DNA of 64,000 nucleotides from assembly GCF_013359735.1 (NCBI RefSeq), contig NZ_JABFMX010000019.1, forward strand, positions 1 through 64,000. The letters run 5' to 3'. This document shows, piece by piece, positions 1-7,988 of the stretch (positions are counted from its first letter, which is position 1; every line of letters starts with the position of its first letter). The notes beneath the pieces are model-generated. The model was not told the origin of the DNA. It worked only from the letters and a program-made list of their open reading frames with translations, and did not search any database. Origin of the DNA: Arthrobacter sp. C9C5 (GTDB taxonomy: Bacteria > Actinomycetota > Actinomycetes > Actinomycetales > Micrococcaceae). A program made the position numbers and the translations under genes.

Positions 1-55
1 AGCGCCGATGGTACTGCACCCGGGAGGGTGTGGGAGAGTAGGTCACCGCCGGACA
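1..55 (+). rRNA. rrf: 5S ribosomal RNA, 3' end (partial)
   Basis: The window opens inside the 3' part of a 5S rRNA. The bases read like the conserved loop E/helix IV region and closing helix of actinobacterial 5S RNA (GGGAGAGTAGGTCACCGCC followed by GGACA). A strong terminator follows at once. The 5' part and the rest of the rRNA operon lie outside the window. Confidence 0.9.
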
Positions 56-67
56 ACCATTACAGCC

Positions 68-102
68 AGGCCCCGACACACAATGTCGGGGCCTGAGCTC
101 TT
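68..102 (+). terminator. rRNA operon terminator
   Basis: A perfect 11-bp stem (AGGCCCCGACA paired with TGTCGGGGCCT) around a CACAA loop, followed by a short T run, lies 13 bases after the 5S 3' end. This is a typical intrinsic terminator for the rrn operon. Confidence 0.85.
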
Positions 103-229
103 TAACACCCCAAACACAGACCCAGCGAGACGGCACAGCATACCGTCGTGCCACACCTGCGGGAGCGTGGGGGGAGAAACGTGCCACACGTGAGGGGGCG
201 TCGGGTTGGGGAGGAACACGGGCCGGCTG

Positions 230-257
230 TTGAGCGTTGGTTACCCTTGAGTAGCTT
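230..257 (+). promoter_or_regulatory. Candidate promoter of the SDR gene
   Basis: TTGAGC and TAGCTT are separated by 16 bases, 33 bases before the ATG of the short-chain dehydrogenase. Identified by inspection only. Confidence 0.4.
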
Positions 258-289
258 GAACCGTTGAAGCATCGACCACGGGAGACCCC

Positions 290-1138
290 ATGACCGCACG
301 GACCATCGTCATCACCGGCGCCAGCGACGGGATCGGCGCCTCGTCGGCCCGGACCCTCGCCGCACAAGGGGAGAACGTCGTCGTCGTCGGGCGCTCAGCG
401 GAGAAGACCGAACGGATCGGGAAGGAGATCGGCGCGGACTACTTCGTCAGCGACTTCGCCGAACTCGCGCAGGTGCGCCGGCTTGCCGCGCAGCTGAAGG
501 AGAAGTACCCGCGGATCGACGTCCTGGCCAATAACGCCGGCGGCATCATGGGCGCCCGTGAGCTCACCGTGGACGGCCACGAGAAGACCTTCCAGATCAA
601 CCACCTGGCGCCCTTCCTGCTCACCACCGAGCTGATGGACACCCTCGCCGCCAGCCAGGCCACGGTCATCAACACCTCCAGCGCCGCCAACTCGCTGTAC
701 GGCCGGCTCGACATCGAGGACCTGGAGGTCGCGAACAAGTACTCCGCCAACCTGGCCTACGGCAACGCGAAGCTGGAGAACATCCTCTTCACGTCAGAGC
801 TGCACAACCGTTACCACGGGGCGGGAATCTCCACGGCGGCGTTCCACCCCGGCGTGGTGGCCACCAACTTCGCCGCGAACACCACGAGCCCGTTCCGCTT
901 CATGTACCGCAGCTTCCTCAACCGGTTCATGCTGTCCCCGGAGCAGGGCGCGGACACCCTGGTATGGCTCGCTACGGCCGTACCGGGGCAGGACTGGGTC
1001 TCCGGCGCCTACTACGCCAAGCGGGCGCTGGCGAAGGCCAACAAACAGGCCTACGACGCGGAGCTGGCCCGGGAGCTGTGGGAGCGCAGCTCAGCCATGG
1101 TGTCGCAGGACATGGATAAGCTCGATTCCCGCGGCTGA
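290..1138 (+). CDS. Short-chain dehydrogenase/reductase
   Basis: Classical-type SDR of 282 aa, an NAD(P)-dependent oxidoreductase of the retinol dehydrogenase/WW-oxidoreductase-like group. The N-terminal Rossmann motif TGASDGIG (residues 10-17), the NNAGG structural motif (near 83-87), a serine in the NTSSAAN strand and the YGNAK catalytic Tyr/Lys pair (near 157-161) are all present. The ATG is preceded by a GGGAGA ribosome site. It stands alone between the rRNA operon and the small secreted protein gene. The family is broad and nothing here fixes the substrate. Confidence 0.9.
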   Translation: MTARTIVITGASDGIGASSARTLAAQGENVVVVGRSAEKTERIGKEIGADYFVSDFAELAQVRRLAAQLKEKYPRIDVLANNAGGIMGARELTVDGHEKTFQINHLAPFLLTTELMDTLAASQATVINTSSAANSLYGRLDIEDLEVANKYSANLAYGNAKLENILFTSELHNRYHGAGISTAAFHPGVVATNFAANTTSPFRFMYRSFLNRFMLSPEQGADTLVWLATAVPGQDWVSGAYYAKRALAKANKQAYDAELARELWERSSAMVSQDMDKLDSRG

Positions 1139-1231
1139 CACGGACCGAAACGGGCGCAATTATGGGTTAGCATTTCATTGCGCCTCGCCGACACGCGGCC
1201 GAGGGCTTCTATTGGGGGAGGGCTCTCGAAC

Positions 1232-1534
1232 GTGCGCCTGAAAAAACTGCTGATTGCCTCGCTGGCGGCCAGCGCCGTCGTACTGAGCGGCACGGCCGTG
1301 CCGGCATCTGCCGCGCCGGCGCCGAAGTCGTACAAGAACTGCACGGAGCTGAACAAGGTCTACCCGCACGGCGTGGGCCGCAAGGGCGCCAAGGACAAGA
1401 CCACCGGCAAGCGGGTCACCACCTTCCGCGTGGACAACACCCTTTACGGCTATAACGACGGCGGCGCGGTCCGGCACCGGGGCGAATACGACCTCGACCG
1501 AGACAACGACGGCATCGCCTGCGAAAAGCGCTGA
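1232..1534 (+). CDS. Secreted Excalibur-domain protein
   Basis: Small exported protein of 100 aa. A basic start (VRLKKLLIASLAA) and hydrophobic stretch ending in PASA-AP form a clear Sec signal peptide. The C-terminus carries the Excalibur calcium-binding signature DLDRDNDGIACEK, with a partner cysteine upstream in YKNCTELN. The GTG start is chosen over an earlier in-frame ATG because GGGGGAGGG lies about 9 bases before it and the signal peptide begins there. The domain is often found in extracellular nucleases and surface proteins; here it is the whole mature protein, so its role is unknown. Confidence 0.85.
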   Translation: MRLKKLLIASLAASAVVLSGTAVPASAAPAPKSYKNCTELNKVYPHGVGRKGAKDKTTGKRVTTFRVDNTLYGYNDGGAVRHRGEYDLDRDNDGIACEKR

Positions 1535-1550
1535 GCCGAACGCACAAGAG

Positions 1551-1573
1551 GGACCCGGCCGTTGGTCGGGTCC
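1551..1573 (+). terminator. Hairpin after the Excalibur gene
   Basis: GGACCCGGCC pairs with GGTCGGGTCC over a GTT loop (one G-T pair) 16 bases after the stop codon. There is no clear T run, so termination is likely but not certain. Confidence 0.5.
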
Positions 1574-1579
1574 GCTGCT

Positions 1580-1688
1580 GACGTTCCCGCCCGGTTCTTA
1601 GGTAGGGCACGCGGTGCACTCCGCGCCAGCTCGCACCGCGGCCGCCTGCCGACGGGCTGCGGCGGAGGTACAACTGGGCGGGAACGTC
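1580..1688. other. Nested inverted repeats, possible structured RNA or convergent terminator
   Basis: Between the convergent Excalibur and c-di-GMP genes, a perfect 13-bp inverted repeat (GACGTTCCCGCCC and its complement) encloses 83 bases. Inside it lie two more pairs, GCGGTGC/GCACCGC and GCCGC/GCGGC, giving a potential three-way junction. No long T run was found on either strand. The rest of 1689-1810 shows nothing recognisable. Confidence 0.4.
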
Positions 1689-1810
1689 GGCCACGGGAGC
1701 CGTGGTCGACGTCGACGTCGGCGGGCCAGTCGCCGCCGGTCTTCCTGCCACTAGGACTGTCGGCCCACGAACGGGCCGCAGACGCAATCCCCCACTCGGG
1801 CCAAACCGGC

Positions 1811-3634
1811 TTAACCCGCGGCTTCGACCTTGTCGATCGCCGTCAGGGCGCTTTCCATCGTGCCGGCGAGGTCGCTGGCCGGGGCGGGCTTGGCGAACAG
1901 GTAGCCCTGTAGCGAGTCGCAGCCCAGGTCCATCAGGTACTTGGCCTGCGCCGGCGTCTCGATGCCCTCGGCCGTGACCTTCAGTCCGAGGTTCTGCGCG
2001 GCGTTGATCATGGTCCGGAAGAACGGCAGGTGTTCCTTGCCGGTCTTGATCATCGCCACGAAGGAGCGGTCGATCTTGACCTTGTCCAGCGGCAGTTCCT
2101 TGAGCCGGCCCAGCGTTGAGTAACCCGTGCCGAAGTCGTCCATCGCGATCCGGACGCCGGCCTCGCGCAGCTGCGCCAGCTGCCGGAGCACGTCCGAATC
2201 GGCGTCGAAGAACACGCTCTCGGTCAGTTCGAGCATGAGCTGTCGCGGGTCGACCCCGGTGGAGGCGACAATCCCCAGCACGTCGGTGGCGAAGTCGCGG
2301 TGCTGGAACTGCAGGCCGGAGACGTTCACGGCCACGCTGTACGCGGCGTCGCCGGCCAGCCAGGGCCGGATCTCGGCACAGGCGCGGCGCATGACCTCGT
2401 CGCCGATCTCGCGGATCAGGCCGCTTTGTTCGGCTACCGGCAGGAACTGGTTGGGCGGAACGAGCTTGCCGTGCCGCTCCCAGCGCGCGAAGGCCTCGAA
2501 CTGCACCACGGCGCCGAGCCCGGGGGACACCACCGGCTGGTAGTGGACCGAGATCTGCCCCAGTTCCACCGCCTGCCGGAGCCCGGTCTCGCCTTGGGCC
2601 CTGTTGGCGGCTGTGTTCAGCATCTCCGGCCGGAACTGCAGCCAGGTGTTCTTCCCCGCCGCCTTGGCCGCCGTCATGGCCGAGTCCGCCTGCCGTAGCA
2701 GTTCCGCGCCGTCGTGGGTCTGCGGCGTCTTGGCGGCCAGGCCCATGCTGACCGCGGGGCGCACCAGCGACCCGCCGATCCGCGCCGGGACGTACAGGGA
2801 CTCGGAAATCCGCTTCGCCACGGCCCCGGCGTTCAGGCACTCGGTCAGCAGCACCACGAATTCGTCACCGCCCAGCCGGGCCACGGTGTCGTGCGGCCGG
2901 ACGCAGTTGCGCAACCGGCTGGCCACCTCGACCAGCAGCTCGTCCGCGGCGGAACGGCCCAGCATGTCGTTGTAGCTCTTGAAATCGTCCACGTTGATCA
3001 GCAGCACGTCCACCGGGTCCGGCCGGCGCAGCGCCGCGGCGAGGCGCTCGTTGAACAGGGTTCCGTTCGGCAACCCGGTCAGCGTGTCCCGCAGCACGGC
3101 CGCTTTGAGCTGGTCGTCGTGCTCCGCGGGCGTGAGCCGGGGGAGCACGCCGGTGGTGCCGGGCACCAGTTCTGCCTCCAGCGAGCCGAACGTCCGACGG
3201 CGGGGAGCGGCTGCCGCTGCAGCGGCACCGGCAGTGGCTCCGCCGTCGTGCGGCATTGCGGGTGGTGTGGCGCCGGGACGGGCCGGGAATCCCGGGCGCA
3301 CCGAGACGGCGACGGTCCCGGCCGTACCGGGCGCAGGCGGGAGGGCGGCGCAGGTGATTTGGACCGGGAACTCGGAGGCGTCGCCGCGGCGGCCCGCGCC
3401 GGTGAAGGGCGTCAGTCCAGTGCCGCCATCCAGCCCGGCGAGGACCTTGTGGAAATCCTCCCGCGCCGACTCGGCCAGCAGCAGGCTATAGTCGGCGCCC
3501 AGCAGTTGCGCCCGGGAATAGCCGAAGAGCTGCTCCGCGGCAGTGTTCAGGAAGGCGATGGATCCATCCGGGCCAAGCAGCAAGAGGGCGTCAGGGCTGT
3601 GCTCCAGCACTGTCTGTGCGAACGCTGCGTCCAT
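1811..3634 (-). CDS. PAS-GGDEF-EAL protein, cyclase half probably inactive
   Basis: 607-aa cyclic-di-GMP signalling protein. An N-terminal PAS domain (about residues 1-110) is followed by a GGDEF domain (about 190-350) and an EAL phosphodiesterase domain (about 365-600). GGDEF itself and an RPHD inhibitory-site motif five residues before it are intact. However, the metal-binding first Asp of the usual DxDxFK is Asn (INVDDFK), and the GHxxGD motif reads GRSAAD. The EAL motif is EAF, but the catalytic residues in NVSGLQ, LELTES, DDFGTGYS, KIDRSF, TAEGIET and LQGYLF remain. I infer a phosphodiesterase with a regulatory GGDEF. The ATG start follows a GGGGG stretch; the frame stays open upstream to 3943, so a longer form is possible. 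First of three tandem paralogs. Confidence 0.85.
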   Translation of the reverse strand: MDAAFAQTVLEHSPDALLLLGPDGSIAFLNTAAEQLFGYSRAQLLGADYSLLLAESAREDFHKVLAGLDGGTGLTPFTGAGRRGDASEFPVQITCAALPPAPGTAGTVAVSVRPGFPARPGATPPAMPHDGGATAGAAAAAAAPRRRTFGSLEAELVPGTTGVLPRLTPAEHDDQLKAAVLRDTLTGLPNGTLFNERLAAALRRPDPVDVLLINVDDFKSYNDMLGRSAADELLVEVASRLRNCVRPHDTVARLGGDEFVVLLTECLNAGAVAKRISESLYVPARIGGSLVRPAVSMGLAAKTPQTHDGAELLRQADSAMTAAKAAGKNTWLQFRPEMLNTAANRAQGETGLRQAVELGQISVHYQPVVSPGLGAVVQFEAFARWERHGKLVPPNQFLPVAEQSGLIREIGDEVMRRACAEIRPWLAGDAAYSVAVNVSGLQFQHRDFATDVLGIVASTGVDPRQLMLELTESVFFDADSDVLRQLAQLREAGVRIAMDDFGTGYSTLGRLKELPLDKVKIDRSFVAMIKTGKEHLPFFRTMINAAQNLGLKVTAEGIETPAQAKYLMDLGCDSLQGYLFAKPAPASDLAGTMESALTAIDKVEAAG

Positions 3635-3822
3635 GATGTGTACTGCCCCCAAAAGCGATGGATCTGTGAATGGCGCCGCGCACCGCCGGGAACCGGATTG
3701 GGTTCGCCGCGGTCCGCGCCTGCTGAAATCATATGTGTTCGCTAGCACAGTCCCATGCCGCCCCGACAGTAATCGCGAAAGCGTCCGAATATGTCGTCCG
3801 GTCGCCCAGACAAGAGGCTGAA

Positions 3823-5982
3823 CTAGAGCGCCACTGCCGGCTCCTGCAGGGCCGCGATGGCCTCTGCGGACTGTGTCACCGCCGCCGCCCGGCGTGCCCC
3901 GGGCACGGGGCGGGAGAAGAGGTAGCCCTGCAGGGCGTCGCACTCATGTTCCATCAGGTACCGGGCCTGGGTGGGCGTCTCGATGCCTTCCGCCGTCACC
4001 CGCAGGCCCAGGCTGTGGGCCATGTGGATCATGGACGTCAGGATGGGAAGCCGCTCCTCGCCGGTGTGCAGCATGGACACGAACGACTTGTCGATCTTGA
4101 CCGCGTCCACGGGAAGCTCCTGCAGGCGGCCCAGCGAGGAGTAGCCGGTGCCGAAGTCGTCCAGCGCCACCCGGATACCCGCGGCGCGCAGGGTGATCAG
4201 CTGCTGGATGACGTGGGAATCGGCGTCGAAGAACACGCTTTCGGTGACCTCCAGGACCAGCTGGTGCGGATCAACCCGGCTCCATGCCGCGATGTCCAGC
4301 ACCCGCTCGGCGAAGTCCTTATGCTGCAGCTGCACGCCGGAGACGTTGACGGCCAGGGTCCGCCCGGGATCCTCCGCCAGCCAGGACTGCAGCTCGGTGC
4401 AGCTCTGCCGGAGCACCTCGGCCCCGATGTCGCGGATCAGGCCGCTGCGCTCCGCGGTCTGGATGAAAGCGTCCGGCGCCATCAGCACCCCGTCGCGTTC
4501 CCAGCGGGCCAGGGCCTCAAACTGAATCACCTCGCGCCGGTTCGTGGAGATGACGGGCTGGTAGAAGACGGTGATCTGGCCGAGTTCGACGGCGCGGCGG
4601 AGCCCCGCGGTCAGCTGCGTGCGTTCCAGCAGGGTCGCCAGCATCTCCGGCTGGAAGTGCACGTAGCAGTTCTTGCCTGCCTCCTTGGCGGCGTACATGG
4701 CCACATCGGCCTGCCGCAACAGCTCGGAGGAAGACATGCCCTCCGTGCCGCGCGTCGCCACGCCCAGGCTCAGCCCCGGGCGCATCAGGGTGCCCTCGAT
4801 GGAGACCGGGGCGTTCAGCGTGGACACGATGCGCTGCGCCACCGCGTCCGAATCGCCGCAGCCGACCAGCAGCACTACGAATTCGTCGCCGCCCAGGCGG
4901 GCCACGGTGCCGTGCGGGCCCACGCAGTTCTGCAGCCGGCGGGAAATCTCCACCAGCATCTGGTCTCCCGCGTGGTGGCCCAGGATGTCATTGACTTCCT
5001 TGAAGTCGTCCAGGTCCAGCAGCAGCACCGCGACCGGGCCGGGGGACTCCAGCGCGGCGGTGGCGCGTTCGTTGAACAGCATCCGGTTGGCCAGCCCGGT
5101 CAGCGGATCCTGGAACGCGAGGGCCTTGAGCTGGTCAGCCTGCTGTGCCAGCTCGTCGAGGGCGCGTCGGGCCTGGTCCTGCGCCATGGTGCGGGTGGTG
5201 ACGTCGCGGAAGTTCCAGATCCGGCCCACCACTTCGTCGGCGACCTTCTGCGGCCGCGAATACAGTTCCACCGTGCGGCCGTCCTGGAACTCGAGCAGGT
5301 CATGGCTGTGCAGTTCATGGTCGGCGTAGAGCTCGGCGACCTTGGCCTTGAAGCAGTCCGGGGCCACCAGCTGCTTGGCGATGAATTTGACCAGGGCGTA
5401 GGCGTCGTCCTCGGCCAGGATCTCGCGCGGCATGCCCCACAACTTCAGGTACTGTTCGTTGACGCCGGTGATCTGGCCGGTGTTGGACACCACCACTATG
5501 GCGTCCGCCGTCGTCTCAAATGTGGCGTCGAGGAGCGAAACTGCGCTCCGCCGCCCGGCGTCGTCGTCCTGGCGGTGGGAGGTGTCGCGGACCGCCACCG
5601 CCATCGAGGTTCCGGCCGGCGTCGTGACGAGCGAGCAGGTAATCTCCAACGGGATTTCCCGGCCCTCGCGGTGCAGCCCAAGGCCAGGGAAAGGACGCGT
5701 TCCGAAAGAGCTGCCGCCGCCCAGCCGGCTCCACACCCGAAGGAACCCGCCGCGGTCGTCCTCCACGAGCAGTCGGCTGTGCGCGACGCCGATGAGTTCC
5801 TCTTTGGAGTAGCCGAAGAGGCGTTCGGCGGCCGGGTTGAGGAAGGAGATGATCCCCTCCGTGGTGAGCAGCAGCAACGCGTCAGGACCCTGCGTCAGCA
5901 GGGTTTCCGCCAATCCTTGTTCCACGTCGATGCCAGCCCCCGGGCGTTCGTAACTCGAATCCACCGGCAGGGCGGTGGTCAT
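3823..5982 (-). CDS. PAS-PAS-GGDEF-EAL c-di-GMP protein lacking the inhibitory site
   Basis: 719-aa bifunctional-type cyclic-di-GMP enzyme. Two PAS domains (about 20-130 and 145-260), the second ending in a PAC-like segment, precede a GGDEF domain (about 290-445) and a C-terminal EAL domain (about 460-705). The cyclase residues are canonical (LDLDDFK, GHHAGD, GGDEF), and so are the EAL residues (FEALARWE, NVSGVQ, LEVTES, DDFGTGYSS, KIDKSF, TAEGIET). The RxxD product-inhibition site five residues before GGDEF is GPHG, so feedback inhibition should be lost. No membrane segment is visible, so it is probably a cytosolic sensor. The ATG has only a weak GAAG ribosome site. Confidence 0.88.
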   Translation of the reverse strand: MTTALPVDSSYERPGAGIDVEQGLAETLLTQGPDALLLLTTEGIISFLNPAAERLFGYSKEELIGVAHSRLLVEDDRGGFLRVWSRLGGGSSFGTRPFPGLGLHREGREIPLEITCSLVTTPAGTSMAVAVRDTSHRQDDDAGRRSAVSLLDATFETTADAIVVVSNTGQITGVNEQYLKLWGMPREILAEDDAYALVKFIAKQLVAPDCFKAKVAELYADHELHSHDLLEFQDGRTVELYSRPQKVADEVVGRIWNFRDVTTRTMAQDQARRALDELAQQADQLKALAFQDPLTGLANRMLFNERATAALESPGPVAVLLLDLDDFKEVNDILGHHAGDQMLVEISRRLQNCVGPHGTVARLGGDEFVVLLVGCGDSDAVAQRIVSTLNAPVSIEGTLMRPGLSLGVATRGTEGMSSSELLRQADVAMYAAKEAGKNCYVHFQPEMLATLLERTQLTAGLRRAVELGQITVFYQPVISTNRREVIQFEALARWERDGVLMAPDAFIQTAERSGLIRDIGAEVLRQSCTELQSWLAEDPGRTLAVNVSGVQLQHKDFAERVLDIAAWSRVDPHQLVLEVTESVFFDADSHVIQQLITLRAAGIRVALDDFGTGYSSLGRLQELPVDAVKIDKSFVSMLHTGEERLPILTSMIHMAHSLGLRVTAEGIETPTQARYLMEHECDALQGYLFSRPVPGARRAAAVTQSAEAIAALQEPAVAL

Positions 5983-6017
5983 TAAACTTCAAGCATCATA
6001 GGGCCATGAGACCCAAA

Positions 6018-7805
6018 TCACAGCACCGACTGCGTTTGTGCGGCAGTGTCGTGGCGCAATGCGGTGATGGTCCGGGCCGACGCCGAGAGCGCAGCGGGCA
6101 GGCTGGGCGCCGGCTGGGGCCGGGAAAACAGGAAGCCCTGGAGGGAATCGCAGCCGCGTCGCATGAGGTACTCGGCCTGTTCCCGGGTCTCGACACCTTC
6201 CGCGGTGACGGTCAGGCCCAGGCCGTGGGCCATGTCGATCATGCAGTTCAGGATGGGGAGCGGCTCGGTGCCGCCGTGGATCAGGCCGACGAAGGACTGA
6301 TCGATCTTGAGCGTGTCCACCGGCAGGTCCTGCAGGCGGCCCAGCGAGGAGTAGCCGGTGCCGAAATCGTCTAGTGCCACCCGTACCCCGGCGCTGCGGA
6401 GCTGCACGAGCTGGCGCTGGACCTGGCAGTCGTCGTCGAAGAAGACACTCTCCGTGACCTCCACGACCAGCTGGTGCGGATCCACCCCGCAGGAGCCGGC
6501 GGTCGCGAACAGCAGCTCCGGGAAGTTGCCCTGCTGGAGCTGAACACCGGAGACGTTGACGGCGAGGGACCGGCTGGAATCCGCGGAAAGCCAGGGCTCC
6601 AGCTCGGTGCAGCCGCGCAGCAGGACCTCGGTGCCGATTTCGACGATCAGGCCGCTGCGCTCTGCGGTGGGGATGAACTGATGCGGCGGGACGAGGGCAC
6701 CGTCGCGTTCCCAGCGGGCCAGCGCCTCGACCTTGACCACGGTGCCCAGTCGGGCAGAGACGATCGGCTGGTAGTGCACCGCGATCTCCCCGCTGTCGAC
6801 GGCGGTGCGCAGCCCGGCCTCCAGGTCGGTGCGCTCCAGCAGCGCGGTCATCATTTCCGGGCGGAAGCGCAGATAGCGGTTCTTGCCGGCGGACTTGGCC
6901 GCGTACATGGCGATGTCGGCGCGGCGGAGCAGCTCGGAGGCGTCGACGGCGTCTTCGCTGATGGACGCCAGCCCCAGGCTCAGGCTGGGCCGCAGCATGG
7001 TGCCATCAATCCAGACCGGCAGCTTGAGGGATTCGACGACCCGCGCGGCGGCCGCGTCGGCGTCGAGCGACCCGACCAGCAGGACCACGAATTCGTCGCC
7101 GCCCAGCCGTGCTACAACGTCGTTGGGCCGGACGCAGGCGCGCAGCCGGCGGCCGACCTCGATCAGCATCTGGTCGCCGGCGTGGTGGCCGTGGATGTCG
7201 TTGACTTCCTTGAAGTCGTCCAGGTCCAGCAGCAGGACGTCGACGGCGGTCCCGCAGGGTCCGGCCAGGGCGTGCGCCAGACGGTCGTTGAAGAGTTGGC
7301 GGTTGGAGAGCCCGGTCAGCGGATCCTGGAACGCGAGCGTCTTCAGCTGGCTGGCCTGCTGCGCGAGGTCCGCCATGGCCTGGTTGATCTGGTCCTGGGC
7401 GCGCCGGGCCGCGGTGACGTCCCGGAAGCTCCAGACGCGGCCCACCACGCGGTCCTCGACCTTCTGCGGGCGGGAATACCGTTCAAAGGTCCGTCCGTCG
7501 CGGAAGTGCAGCACGTCGTGGCTCTCGGCGTCCGGATCGGCGTAGAGGGCCGTGACTTTTGCGAGGAACTGCTCGGGGTCCGTCAGCTGGCCCAGGACGG
7601 AGCCCATCACGGACTCGTCGTCGCCGGTGTCCACGAGTTCGCGGGGGATGCCCCACATCGAGAGGAACTGGTTGTTGACGGAGGAGATCCGGCCCTCGGC
7701 ACTGACCACGAGGATGCCGTCCGCGGTGGATTCCAGTGTGGCTGAGAGCAGGGACATGGCTTCGCGGAGCCGGGCGTCCTCCTCGGTGCGCGCTGAAGTG
7801 CTCAC
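6018..7805 (-). CDS. PAS-GGDEF-EAL c-di-GMP protein, complete active sites
   Basis: 595 aa from the GTG start used here. One PAS domain lies near residues 15-135, followed by a GGDEF domain with intact LDLDDFK, GHHAGD, GGDEF and RPND inhibitory site, and an EAL domain with intact EAL, NVSGVQ, VEVTES, DDFGTGYSS, KIDQSF and TAEGVET motifs. Of the three tandem paralogs this one keeps every residue needed for both activities. The frame is open to an ATG at 7871, but that ATG has no ribosome site. A strong GGGGAGG at 7854-7860 instead serves a 14-codon leader ORF whose TGA overlaps this GTG, so coupled translation from 7805 is the better model. Confidence 0.85.
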   Translation of the reverse strand: MSTSARTEEDARLREAMSLLSATLESTADGILVVSAEGRISSVNNQFLSMWGIPRELVDTGDDESVMGSVLGQLTDPEQFLAKVTALYADPDAESHDVLHFRDGRTFERYSRPQKVEDRVVGRVWSFRDVTAARRAQDQINQAMADLAQQASQLKTLAFQDPLTGLSNRQLFNDRLAHALAGPCGTAVDVLLLDLDDFKEVNDIHGHHAGDQMLIEVGRRLRACVRPNDVVARLGGDEFVVLLVGSLDADAAAARVVESLKLPVWIDGTMLRPSLSLGLASISEDAVDASELLRRADIAMYAAKSAGKNRYLRFRPEMMTALLERTDLEAGLRTAVDSGEIAVHYQPIVSARLGTVVKVEALARWERDGALVPPHQFIPTAERSGLIVEIGTEVLLRGCTELEPWLSADSSRSLAVNVSGVQLQQGNFPELLFATAGSCGVDPHQLVVEVTESVFFDDDCQVQRQLVQLRSAGVRVALDDFGTGYSSLGRLQDLPVDTLKIDQSFVGLIHGGTEPLPILNCMIDMAHGLGLTVTAEGVETREQAEYLMRRGCDSLQGFLFSRPQPAPSLPAALSASARTITALRHDTAAQTQSVL

Positions 7806-7846
7806 GCGGCCGTAACCGGACAAATCTGAGACCAACGATGCTGCAT
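7802..7846 (-). CDS. Possible 14-aa leader peptide coupled to the c-di-GMP gene
   Basis: ATG is placed 7 bases after GGGGAGG and opens MQHRWSQICPVTAA, ending in a TGA that shares GTGA with the downstream GTG start. The geometry is that of translational coupling. It is far too short for database support, and it lies out of frame inside the upstream extension of the downstream ORF. Confidence 0.4.
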   Translation of the reverse strand: MQHRWSQICPVTAA

Positions 7847-7988
7847 TCTGAATCCTCCCCTCAGAAATCATAGGGGGCGAAGCGCCGGCCCGGCGCCAGG
7901 GCGCGGGTGTCCGGCGGGTTGCGGCGTTCCCGCTCAGCCGTCCCGCTCGGGCCGGGCCGCTGGGTCCGGGTCGCTGGGGCCGGACCGC

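Noticed and set aside
3733-5985. A 750-codon plus-strand frame opposite the second c-di-GMP gene
   Set aside because: Shadow of a PAS-GGDEF-EAL gene with intact motifs; no ribosome site or recognisable domain.
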